From: Oscillospiraceae bacterium
GTDB taxonomy: Bacteria > Bacillota > Clostridia > Oscillospirales > Oscillospiraceae
Direction: 5' to 3'
DNA length: 60,116 bases
NCBI GenBank assembly: GCA_017416685.1
Contig: JAFQBN010000025.1
Coordinates: 1-60,116, forward strand
Part shown: in pieces, positions 51,378 through 58,522 of the stretch
Layout of the letters: every line of letters begins with the position of its first letter
Position numbering within the stretch: position 1 is the first letter of the stretch
Program-made: the position numbers and the translations under genes
Notes under the pieces: model-generated
Seen by the model: only the letters and a program-made list of their open reading frames with translations
Databases searched by the model: none
Told to the model about the DNA's origin: nothing

Positions 51378-52571
51378 ATGAGCCGTATGATTGGTACTGT
51401 TTCCCGCGGCGTCCGCGCCCCCATTATCCGCGCCGGCGATGATCTGGCCCAGATCGTCACCAACTGCGTGCTGGAGGCTGCCGCCGACGACGGCTTTGCC
51501 ATTCGTGACCGCGACGTCGTCGCCATTACCGAGTCCATCGTGGCCCGGGTCCAGGGCAACTACGTCAGCGTGGACGACATTGCTGCCGATGTGCGCGCCA
51601 AGTTTGGCGGCGAGACTGTGGGCGTTATTTTCCCCATCCTCAGCCGCAACCGTTTCTCCATCTGCCTGCGCGGTATCGCCAAGGGCTGCAAGAAGATCGT
51701 GCTGATGCTGTCCTACCCCTCTGACGAGGTGGGCAACCATCTGGTCAGCCTGGACGCCGTGGACGCCGCCGGCGTAAATCCCTACAGCGATGTTCTGACT
51801 CTGGACAAGTACCGCGCCCTGTTCGGCTATGAGAAGCACCCCTTCACCGGAGTGGACTACGTAGAGTACTACGAGCAGCTGATCCGCGAGTGCGGCGCCG
51901 ATGTGGAGATCATCTTCGCCAACGACCCCCGCGCCGTGCTGAACTACACCAAGAACGTCCTCAACTGCGACATCCACACCCGCGAGCGCACCAAGCGTTT
52001 GCTGCGCGCCGCCGGTGCCGAGATCGTCTTCGGCATGGACGAGATCATGAGCGCCCCCATCGGTAACAGCGGCTGGAACGCCAAGTACGGCCTGCTGGGT
52101 TCCAACAAGGCCACCGAGGATCAGGTCAAGCTGTTCCCCCGTGAATGTCAGGATCTGGTGGAGGACATTCAAAAGCGCCTGCTGGCCGCCACCGGCAAGC
52201 GTGTGGAAGTCATGGTCTACGGCGACGGTGCTTTCAAGGATCCCGTGGGCAAGATTTGGGAGCTGGCCGACCCCGTGGTCTCCCCCGCCTACACCGCCGG
52301 TCTGGAGGGTACGCCCAACGAGCTGAAGCTGAAGTATCTGGCTGACAACGAGTTTGCCGCTCTGTCCGGCGAGGCTTTGAAGGATGCCATCAAGCAGAAG
52401 ATCCAGGAGAAGGACGACGATCTGGTGGGCAACATGGTGTCCGAGGGTACCACCCCCCGCCGCCTGACTGACCTGATCGGTTCTCTGTGCGACCTGACCT
52501 CCGGCTCCGGTGACAAGGGTACTCCCTTCGTCTATATCCAGGGCTACTTCGATAACTACACCACGGAATAA
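51378..52571 (+). CDS. CofE-like (F420:gamma-glutamyl ligase family) protein
   Basis: A 397-residue protein of the F420_ligase family, whose archaeal and actinobacterial members add glutamate to coenzyme F420. DRDVVAITESIVARVQGNYV near residue 45 is the family N-terminal site, and MVYGDGAFKDPVGKIWELADP near residue 275 holds the metal/GTP-binding acidic residues. It is about 150 residues longer than CofE. No F420 synthesis gene is nearby, and gut Clostridia are not known to make F420, so it probably glutamylates another acceptor. AAGGAG precedes the ATG; a terminator follows. Confidence 0.82.
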   Translation: MSRMIGTVSRGVRAPIIRAGDDLAQIVTNCVLEAAADDGFAIRDRDVVAITESIVARVQGNYVSVDDIAADVRAKFGGETVGVIFPILSRNRFSICLRGIAKGCKKIVLMLSYPSDEVGNHLVSLDAVDAAGVNPYSDVLTLDKYRALFGYEKHPFTGVDYVEYYEQLIRECGADVEIIFANDPRAVLNYTKNVLNCDIHTRERTKRLLRAAGAEIVFGMDEIMSAPIGNSGWNAKYGLLGSNKATEDQVKLFPRECQDLVEDIQKRLLAATGKRVEVMVYGDGAFKDPVGKIWELADPVVSPAYTAGLEGTPNELKLKYLADNEFAALSGEALKDAIKQKIQEKDDDLVGNMVSEGTTPRRLTDLIGSLCDLTSGSGDKGTPFVYIQGYFDNYTTE

Positions 52572-52584
52572 TCAAAGCACACAA

Positions 52585-52618
52585 ACGCCCCGACTCGTAC
52601 CGAGTCGGGGCGTCTTTG
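52585..52618 (+). terminator. Terminator after the CofE-like gene
   Basis: Arms ACGCCCCGACTCG (52585-52597) and complement (52601-52613), then CTTTGGTT. Confidence 0.85.
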
Positions 52619-52737
52619 GTTCATGTTCCTGTCACCTCCATTTTCGGGACATAAAACTTGTCCTTTTGCACTATTGATAATCCTCTGAAACAAGCTTATC
52701 ATCCAACTTGAAGTACTTGGTTTTCGGGAGGGATTTC

Positions 52738-53583
52738 ATGAAAAATTTAGGTTACTACAACGGCACATGCGACGAGATTGAGAATGTCCTCATTCCCATG
52801 ACCGACCGGGTCAACTTCTTCGGTGACGGCATCTACGATGCCACTTACAGCCGCAACTATAAGATTTTCTCTCTGGACGAGCATGTGGACCGCTTCTATA
52901 ACAGCGCCAAGCTGTTGGAGATTGACCTGCCCCACAGCAAAGAGGACTTGAAGTCCCTGCTGCGTGAGTTGGTGTCCAAGATGGACACGGGCGAAAACTT
53001 TGTCTACTTTCAGGCCACCCGGGGCAGTAATACCGTGCGCAACCACGTCTTCCCCGAGGGAGGCAAGGCCAACATTTGGGTCAACATATTCCACAAGGAA
53101 ATCCTGGACGTATACAAAAAGGTGAAACTCATCACCATGGAGGACACCCGCTTCCTCCACTGCAACATCAAAACCGTCAATCTGATTCCTGCGGTGATTG
53201 CCTCCCAGCGTGCCAAAGAAGCCGGTTGCTTTGAAACGGTACTCCACCGCAACGGGCGGGTCACCGAGTGCGCTCACAGCAATGTCCACATAATTAAGGA
53301 CGGCAAGCTGATTACCGCCCCCCTGGACAACCTGATTCTGCCCGGCATCGCCCGCAAGCACATCATCAAGGCCTGCTCCCAGCTGGGCATCGGCGTGGAA
53401 GAACGTCCCTATCACGTGGAGGACTTGTTCACTGCCGACGAGGTGCTGGTCTCCTCCGCCGGTGCCTTGTGTCTGGCCGCCGAAGAGCTGGACGGAACAC
53501 CAGTGGGCGGAAAAGCTCCGGAAGTGCTTAAAATGTTGCAGGACAAGCTGGTCAGCGACTTTATGGCGGAAACTGCATTATGA
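52738..53583 (+). CDS. dat: Class IV aminotransferase, D-amino-acid transaminase type
   Basis: PLP enzyme of fold type IV, 281 residues; the closest pattern is D-alanine aminotransferase, which supplies D-glutamate or D-alanine for the wall. DRVNFFGDGIYDATY near residue 23 is the N-terminal signature, the PLP lysine is in HCNIKTVNLIPAV near residue 145, and VTECAHSNVHIIKDG and LPGIARKHII match the family. Branched-chain or lyase members share the fold, so the substrate is likely but not proven. ATG at 52738 follows GGGAGGG. Single gene with its own terminator. Confidence 0.88.
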   Translation: MKNLGYYNGTCDEIENVLIPMTDRVNFFGDGIYDATYSRNYKIFSLDEHVDRFYNSAKLLEIDLPHSKEDLKSLLRELVSKMDTGENFVYFQATRGSNTVRNHVFPEGGKANIWVNIFHKEILDVYKKVKLITMEDTRFLHCNIKTVNLIPAVIASQRAKEAGCFETVLHRNGRVTECAHSNVHIIKDGKLITAPLDNLILPGIARKHIIKACSQLGIGVEERPYHVEDLFTADEVLVSSAGALCLAAEELDGTPVGGKAPEVLKMLQDKLVSDFMAETAL

Positions 53584-53621
53584 TAAGAAAAGAGGACGCT
53601 TTCGCGTCCTCTTTTCTTATC
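53582..53621. terminator. Bidirectional terminator between dat and DUF3021
   Basis: Eighteen-base arms (53582-53599, 53604-53621; GAAAAGAGGACGC side) with loop TTTC and T-rich flank on both strands; it overlaps the ends of both converging genes. Confidence 0.9.
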
Positions 53622-54018
53622 CGATTCTCGCGTTCAACCGCTTGCTGGTCAGCTTAACACAAATATACACCGTCAACCAAACCACAAGGTACACCACCGC
53701 GAAGATGGCGGTGAAGATGGCCAACACCCGCCAATCAAAGCCAATCCAACGGTTGACCAGGTAGCATCCCGCATAGGCCACATACAACGTGGCAAAGTGG
53801 CACAGCACGGACTTAGGCAGGCTCCAATGCTCAATCTGGTTAAACACAGATGCCCCCGCATGCACAAAAGCCAGCAGATAGATGGACACGATGCCCAGCA
53901 GCAGCTGTCCCCCGGCGATAACAGGGTCGCTCACCGCACAGATAATGCCCAGAATGATGGGGCCGAAGCCACCGAACATCAAACCCCGATGCAGAAATTC
54001 TTTTACGTATTTGTTCAT
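53617..54018 (-). CDS. DUF3021 membrane protein
   Basis: A 133-residue membrane protein with four hydrophobic segments (GFGPIILGIICAV, LLLGIVSIYLLAF, VLCHFATLYVAYAGCYLV, IFTAIFAVVYLVVWL). DUF3021 proteins are usually encoded directly after a LytTR regulator, as here with a four-base overlap, and are thought to be inhibitory membrane partners of the regulator. This is by family context. Confidence 0.85.
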   Translation of the reverse strand: MNKYVKEFLHRGLMFGGFGPIILGIICAVSDPVIAGGQLLLGIVSIYLLAFVHAGASVFNQIEHWSLPKSVLCHFATLYVAYAGCYLVNRWIGFDWRVLAIFTAIFAVVYLVVWLTVYICVKLTSKRLNARIG

Positions 54019-54449
54019 TTGATGCCAAACCTCTCTTTCACTTGCTTCATCTGTCGTCGGGATACGTAGTCCACGTATCCGTTTTTGAATTTCACCTTCA
54101 GCGTACCGGACACCGAGGCATCAAACCGCTCCACCTTGTTCATGTTGGCAAGGCAGGACTGATTGATTTTCACAAAACCGTCCCCCAGCATTTCTTCCAG
54201 CACATAGAGCCGCCGCTTGACCTGCAGCTTCTCCTTCCCGCACAGGGCGTACACCTTGTCCCCCTCCACCATAACGCAGGTGATTTCCGCCGGGGTCAGG
54301 GGGACGATCTCTCCGTTCCGATAACCAACCAGTCGGGCGGCATGTTCCTCCACCAGGCGGCAGATGGCCCGGGTCAGGTTGCTCTCCTGTCGGGTATGGA
54401 CCACCACCCGCTCCTCAGCGGCAGGGTCGACGATGATTTCACAGCGCAT
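54015..54449 (-). CDS. LytTR family DNA-binding regulator
   Basis: A 144-residue regulator without a receiver domain. The C-terminal LytTR domain starts near residue 50 (PAEITCVMVEGDKVYALCG) and contains RRLYVLEEML, FVKINQSCLANMNKVERF and the strand VDYVSRRQMKQVKERF. ATG at 54449 follows AAAGGAGG. With DUF3021 it forms a two-gene LytTR regulatory system, which often represses its own promoter. Targets are unknown. Confidence 0.9.
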   Translation of the reverse strand: MRCEIIVDPAAEERVVVHTRQESNLTRAICRLVEEHAARLVGYRNGEIVPLTPAEITCVMVEGDKVYALCGKEKLQVKRRLYVLEEMLGDGFVKINQSCLANMNKVERFDASVSGTLKVKFKNGYVDYVSRRQMKQVKERFGIK

Positions 54450-54659
54450 ACAATTCCTCCTTTCACCCACATCTTACCCGGCCGCCCCAGCCTTTGCAAG
54501 AGCTTTCCCCCGTTCGGTCGGATTGCGGCCTTATGCGGCAAGCCCGCCTGTCTTTTTGATCAAATTCTCCGTTTTTGCTTCATATAAAAATATACTTGTC
54601 CCAATCTCCTATACCTTTTTATAACTCAGGACTTTTCCTTATAATTTGGGACTTTTCTC

Positions 54660-54688
54660 TTGCAAAGCCCGACTCTTTGCTATAAAAT
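54660..54688 (+). promoter_or_regulatory. Promoter of the IT-superfamily permease gene
   Basis: TTGCAA (54660-54665), 17 bases, TAAAAT (54683-54688). Just upstream GGACTTTTC is repeated at 54629-54637 and 54649-54657, 20 bases apart, a possible regulator site. The rest of the 283-base gap shared with the LytTR gene shows no gene. Confidence 0.6.
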
Positions 54689-54732
54689 GTATGTTGCATT
54701 TTGGCGCATTGGAAAATCGAGGAGGTCTTTTA

Positions 54733-55989
54733 ATGGATATTCTATCCCTGATCCTGTTCTGCATAACACTGGTCATCGCCTTTGTGTTCGGTGTCAACAG
54801 TGGAATCGTGGCCGTGGCCGTTTCGCTGGTGCTGTCCTGGATCGCCGGAGTGCCGGAGAAGTTCCTGCTGTCCTCCTTTGACAGCAAGATGTTCCTGATG
54901 CTGTTCGGCGTCATGTACTTGTTCAGCATCGCACAGGAAAACAAAACGCTGGAACTGCTGAGCAAAAAGACCTTTGCTCTGTGCCGCGGCAACGCCAGAC
55001 TGCTGCCCATTGTGATGTTCCTGATCGCTGCTGTTCTTTCCGCTATCGGCCCCGGCCTGATCGCCGTCACCGCTCTGATCGCTGTGCTGATCGTGGCTTT
55101 GGCCCGGGAGATCGATGTTCCCGCTATCCATCTGGCCCCCTTCGGTCTGCTGGGTTCTTTCGCCGGCGGCCTGACCCCCATCACCCCCTCCGGCATCATC
55201 GCCATCAACAAGGCGGAGGAGAGCGGCGTGTTCGGCATAGACTTTGTGCTGCCCTATAAGATGGCCATCACCTGCACCGCCTATGCTGTAATTCTGTACT
55301 TTTTCGTATTCAAATGGCACAGAAAGAAAAACCTTGCCGCCCAGCAGGATACTGCCACTCCTCCGTTCTCGGCAAAGCAGATCGCCACACTGCTGGGCGT
55401 GTTGGTGGTTGCCGCGGTGGCCACAGTCTGCAGCATCAGTGAAACGCTCCCCGACATCAATGTGGGACTTCTCTCCCTTGCCGTGGCCGTGATTTTGACA
55501 CTGTTCAAGGTCGCCGACGAGGGTGCCGCCCTGAAGAAAGTACCCTGGGGTACGCTCATTATGATCACCGGCATGGGCATTCTGATCTCTCTGGTCTACG
55601 ATCTGGGCGGCATTGAACTGCTGAAAAACGGCCTGTTGGCTCTGGCCGGTCCCAAGACGGTGGATGCCATCATGGCTGTGCTGTCCGGCGTCATGTCCTG
55701 GTTCTCCTCCGCCTCCGGCGTGGTGATGCCTACCCTGTTCCCCGTCGGTGCCGAGATGGCCGCCGCCATGGAGGGCGTAGACGCTCTGGGCATTGTGACT
55801 GCTGTGGGCATCGGCTCGCACCTTGCCGCCATGAGTCCCCTGTCCAGCTGCGGCGGCCTGATGCTGGCCGCCTACTCCTCCAGCGGCGTATCCGCTGCGG
55901 AGCGCAACAAAATGTTCCTGCAGCTGTTCCTGCTGTCCGGCTTTGGCGTGCTGTTCGGCGGCATTCTGGCTCTGCTGGGCCTGTATTGA
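54733..55989 (+). CDS. IT-superfamily permease, SLC13/MatC-like
   Basis: A 418-residue polytopic membrane protein with about eleven hydrophobic segments in two repeats. The hairpin regions ALIAVLIVALAREI then GGLTPITPSGIIAINKAEE in the first half and SWFSSASGVVMPTLFPVGAE in the second fit the ion transporter (ArsB/NhaD/SLC13) fold, and the N-terminal half is like the dicarboxylate carrier MatC. It probably imports an organic acid with sodium. ATG at 54733 follows GGAGGTC; upstream extension is rejected. It is a single gene ended by a terminator. Confidence 0.78.
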   Translation: MDILSLILFCITLVIAFVFGVNSGIVAVAVSLVLSWIAGVPEKFLLSSFDSKMFLMLFGVMYLFSIAQENKTLELLSKKTFALCRGNARLLPIVMFLIAAVLSAIGPGLIAVTALIAVLIVALAREIDVPAIHLAPFGLLGSFAGGLTPITPSGIIAINKAEESGVFGIDFVLPYKMAITCTAYAVILYFFVFKWHRKKNLAAQQDTATPPFSAKQIATLLGVLVVAAVATVCSISETLPDINVGLLSLAVAVILTLFKVADEGAALKKVPWGTLIMITGMGILISLVYDLGGIELLKNGLLALAGPKTVDAIMAVLSGVMSWFSSASGVVMPTLFPVGAEMAAAMEGVDALGIVTAVGIGSHLAAMSPLSSCGGLMLAAYSSSGVSAAERNKMFLQLFLLSGFGVLFGGILALLGLY

Positions 55990-56000
55990 TCAGACAAGTC

Positions 56001-56038
56001 AAAAGTCCCCTCTGCTCACGGGCAGAGGGGACTTTCAT
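56001..56038 (+). terminator. Terminator after the permease gene
   Basis: Arms AAAGTCCCCTCTGC (56002-56015) and complement (56022-56035); A and T flanks allow use in both directions, also by the converging DUF4886 gene. Confidence 0.85.
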
Positions 56039-56041
56039 ATG

Positions 56042-56776
56042 TTATGCACCGTATTTGGCGGCAATCTTCTCCACGCAGATCTTTACATTCTCTATCTGCT
56101 CTGCCGCAATCGGTTCATCGAAGTCGCAGAATGTATTTCCACCGACGGCGCAGCCGGTCAGAGTCCTGTACCACAGCAGGCCCAGAGCATACCGCCCAAG
56201 ACCGAGGCTTGCGTGGAAAGTGTCCCGGTGAATTTTTTCAGCACCCTGTTCCAGCAGCGCGCTGAACAGCTCGCCCGACGGGATGAGGCAGTCCGCACCC
56301 ACGTGTTCTGCCGCGGCCCGATTGGCCGAAATGATGTCGCGGAGCATATCCCTGCAATCGGCATAGCCCGCCACCTCACGCAGCCGGCAGCTGTCCTGCT
56401 CATAGGCCCAGGTTTGGTGCAGGGCAATTTTCGCCTTGGGTGCGCAGGCCTTGACGTATGCGATCAGTTCATCGAGATAAGGCTGGTAGCTTTCGTAGTC
56501 CGGCGCGCTTTGGCTGACCTGCTGGACCGTCACAACGTCCCAGTCCCGGTTCAAAAGCGCCTCCTTCAGCGAAACCCTGAACCCGGTATTGCTTCCGTTT
56601 ACCTCAAGGGTGTATTCCCGCCCCTGGCTCAGCATGTTTCGGTAGTGTCTGGAAAGGGAGCATCCACCTATATACAGATTAAAGGCATTCACTTCCACCC
56701 CGTCCGCCCGTGCAATTTGGTGCAGGTAGCGGTGGGCATCCTGAGAAAAACTGTTCCCGATGGATAAAACGTTCAT
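56042..56776 (-). CDS. DUF4886 family SGNH-like hydrolase
   Basis: A 244-residue cytoplasmic protein of DUF4886. NVLSIGNSFSQDAHRYLHQIA at the N-terminus holds the presumed nucleophile Ser in GNS; WDVVTVQQVSQSAPD and the C-terminal KIHRDTFHASLGLGRYALG provide the other SGNH-type residues. Relatives are often in polysaccharide-use clusters as deacetylases, which would suit a gut bacterium. ATG at 56776 has GAGAGGTG upstream. Single gene, diverging from the SOR gene. Confidence 0.85.
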   Translation of the reverse strand: MNVLSIGNSFSQDAHRYLHQIARADGVEVNAFNLYIGGCSLSRHYRNMLSQGREYTLEVNGSNTGFRVSLKEALLNRDWDVVTVQQVSQSAPDYESYQPYLDELIAYVKACAPKAKIALHQTWAYEQDSCRLREVAGYADCRDMLRDIISANRAAAEHVGADCLIPSGELFSALLEQGAEKIHRDTFHASLGLGRYALGLLWYRTLTGCAVGGNTFCDFDEPIAAEQIENVKICVEKIAAKYGA

Positions 56777-56836
56777 AAAAACACCTCTCGTCGGCATTGT
56801 ACTACAAACACAAATCAGCCGCAAGGAATTGTTTCG

Positions 56837-56865
56837 TTGCATTGTCCGTATTGAAATGGTATAAT
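56837..56865 (+). promoter_or_regulatory. Promoter of the SOR-BFD gene
   Basis: TTGCAT (56837-56842), 17 bases, TATAAT (56860-56865), 52 bases before the start. Confidence 0.85.
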
Positions 56866-56916
56866 ATATCAACAGGCAAATGTCTGGTCTTTTATAAAAA
56901 CTAAGGAGTGTTTCGT

Positions 56917-57546
56917 ATGAAGTTTTATAAGTGCAGCGTTTGCGGCAACATCATCACCAAGGTCAAGGATTCTTCCGTCCCCGTTTTCTGCTGCGGAAAG
57001 CCCATGGCAGAGCTTGTACCCGGCAGTGTGGAAGCTTCCGCCGAGAAGCACATCCCCATTTATACCACCGACAGCAACAAGGTCTATGTTATGGTCGGCG
57101 AAGCGGAACATCCCATGCAGCCGGAGCATTTCATCGAATGGATCGCCATTGAAACCACGGCCGGCTGCCAGATCAAGTATCTCACCCCCGGCGAAAAACC
57201 CGCCGCCGGCTTCTGCATGGGCCGGGACGACACGCTGGTGGCCGTCTATGCCTACTGCAACCTGCACGGCCTTTGGGTCAAGGAGCATACGGAGCCTGAA
57301 TCGCCCGCAGTGTGCGACCTGAAGCCTCTGGACATGAATACTGACGAGAATTACCTCGTCTGCCGCTGCAATAACGTCAAGTTCTCTGACATCGTCAACG
57401 CTGCCCGGGACCACAAGGACATGAACAGCCTGCTGTCCATTTTCGACGAGGTCAAGAACACCACCCACTGCTCCAGCGGCTGCGGCGGCTGCTACAACAA
57501 GGTACTTGCCATCATCTCCGAAATGATGAGCGGAACCCTGCGCTGA
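56917..57546 (+). CDS. Desulfoferrodoxin (superoxide reductase) fused to a BFD-like [2Fe-2S] domain
   Basis: Reduces superoxide to peroxide without making oxygen, a defence of anaerobes. Of 209 residues, 1-36 are the desulforedoxin domain (Cys6, Cys9, Cys25, Cys26), 38-135 the catalytic neelaredoxin domain with iron ligands His45 (EKHIPI), His65, His71, Cys114 and His117 (YCNLHGLW). Residues 145-209 add a BFD-like domain: CRCNNVKFSDIVNAA at 149-163 and CSSGCGGC at 185-192, a likely [2Fe-2S] site. Normal desulfoferrodoxin stops near residue 130. The extra domain may bring electrons to the active site. ATG follows AAGGAG. Confidence 0.93.
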   Translation: MKFYKCSVCGNIITKVKDSSVPVFCCGKPMAELVPGSVEASAEKHIPIYTTDSNKVYVMVGEAEHPMQPEHFIEWIAIETTAGCQIKYLTPGEKPAAGFCMGRDDTLVAVYAYCNLHGLWVKEHTEPESPAVCDLKPLDMNTDENYLVCRCNNVKFSDIVNAARDHKDMNSLLSIFDEVKNTTHCSSGCGGCYNKVLAIISEMMSGTLR

Positions 57547-57569
57547 TATCTCATAAAAGCTTATCAATC

Positions 57570-57609
57570 AAAAAATCACCCCGCCGATTATTCGGCGGGG
57601 TGATTTCTG
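57570..57609 (+). terminator. Terminator after the SOR-BFD gene
   Basis: Arms AAATCACCCCGCCGA (57573-57587) and complement (57592-57606), loop TTAT. Confidence 0.85.
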
Positions 57610-57669
57610 TTTGTGTTATGCGATTAGCCCTTGATAGCGGCCTGTGGTGCTATCAGCAAAAGAGGGAAA

Positions 57670-58107
57670 TTAGAGAACAGGATATTTATCCAATACGCCT
57701 TTTAATTCTAAAAGAATATCATTCAATTTTGTTTCATTCATAACCTCTGTTAATTGGGCATAATCGCAAACATCGTCAAATATCTTAAAGAAAAACTTAA
57801 TTCCATTTTCAGTTTTTTCTGCCATAACAGTAATAAATTCTTCATTAGAACTTTTAAAAGGAAGATTACAAGAATATGTGAACGAATTATTTTTGAACAC
57901 CGAAGACAATCCTTTATAAATCATTTCAATGTCTTTTATTGGCACACACATACCTTCTGTTGTTCCCCAACCATCTTCAACAGAAAATCCTAAAAATATT
58001 TCTATGCTATTAGCGTCATTTTTTAATTCATTCCATACATTTAAGCCGTCTTTGGCTCGACCGATAAATTCAATGGTAATGTTGTAACCATCATTCTCAA
58101 TTCGCAT
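57670..58107 (-). CDS. AT-rich orphan gene, hypothetical (possible immunity-type protein)
   Basis: A 145-residue soluble acidic protein starting MRIENDGYNITIEF. Its codons and base composition are strikingly AT-rich (Lys AAA, Asn AAT, Ile ATT/ATA) compared with every neighbour, pointing to recent transfer. The beginning strands, a conserved Trp-rich turn (GWGTTEGM) and the even alternation of strands recall WapI-type or other orphan immunity proteins, but no match is certain. GAGGTGAGG precedes the ATG at 58107; GTG three codons earlier is less likely. No toxin gene is beside it. Confidence 0.7.
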   Translation of the reverse strand: MRIENDGYNITIEFIGRAKDGLNVWNELKNDANSIEIFLGFSVEDGWGTTEGMCVPIKDIEMIYKGLSSVFKNNSFTYSCNLPFKSSNEEFITVMAEKTENGIKFFFKIFDDVCDYAQLTEVMNETKLNDILLELKGVLDKYPVL

Positions 58108-58311
58108 TTTCCTCACCTCTTAAACACAGTATATCACATCTTATGTCCAATAAAAAGGACTTTGCAAAGAAAAATCTGCCAGAATTTCTTCGGGCGGACT
58201 TTAAGTCAAAGTACCTCGTACAAAACTGCACTTCTCTCATATAATGTTTTCGGGCAATACCTTTTATCACGAAAAAGGCAAAGTCGATTATCATTTTGAA
58301 AAAAGTTCAGA
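58108..58311. other. AT-rich gap without a gene
   Basis: The 415-base gap between the orphan gene and ppdK is AT-rich like the orphan gene. This part holds no credible gene; the small minus-strand frame here has no ribosome site. A possible minus-strand -10 (TATACT near 58129-58124) could serve the orphan gene. Confidence 0.5.
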
Positions 58312-58393
58312 AAATAGAGATTTTACTAAGTTTTTACCCACGCCCCCAAAAAATCGCTATTTTTTGGATAAATTACCCCTGAAATCTCTATTT
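58312..58393. repeat. Nested inverted-repeat element
   Basis: Outer perfect 12-base arms AAATAGAGATTT (58312-58323) and AAATCTCTATTT (58382-58393) enclose an inner perfect hairpin CCAAAAAAT-CGCT-ATTTTTTGG (58346-58367). It could be a short MITE-like or attachment remnant, or a strong AT-rich secondary structure. Confidence 0.6.
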
Positions 58394-58421
58394 CAACGCT
58401 ATTTTGCAAGGTTTGGAGCGT

Positions 58422-58459
58422 AAAAAAACGACCTCATAGAATTTCTTCTACAAGGTCGT
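58422..58459 (-). terminator. Terminator after ppdK
   Basis: On the minus strand ACGACCT-TAGAA pairs with TTCTA-AGGTCGT and is followed by seven T. It lies 63 bases past the ppdK stop. Confidence 0.85.
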
Positions 58460-58522
58460 AATTTTATTTTGTTTTGCCTATTGTGTTATAAGGCGGTTTG
58501 CCTTTTCACAATGCTTCCTGAA

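Noticed and set aside
51378-52571. Evidence for coenzyme F420 synthesis
   Set aside because: Only one family member with an extra domain is seen; no other cof gene lies in the window.
58097-58294. 65-codon minus-strand frame upstream of the orphan gene
   Set aside because: No ribosome site, atypical residue mix, and it overlaps the start of the AT-rich orphan gene.
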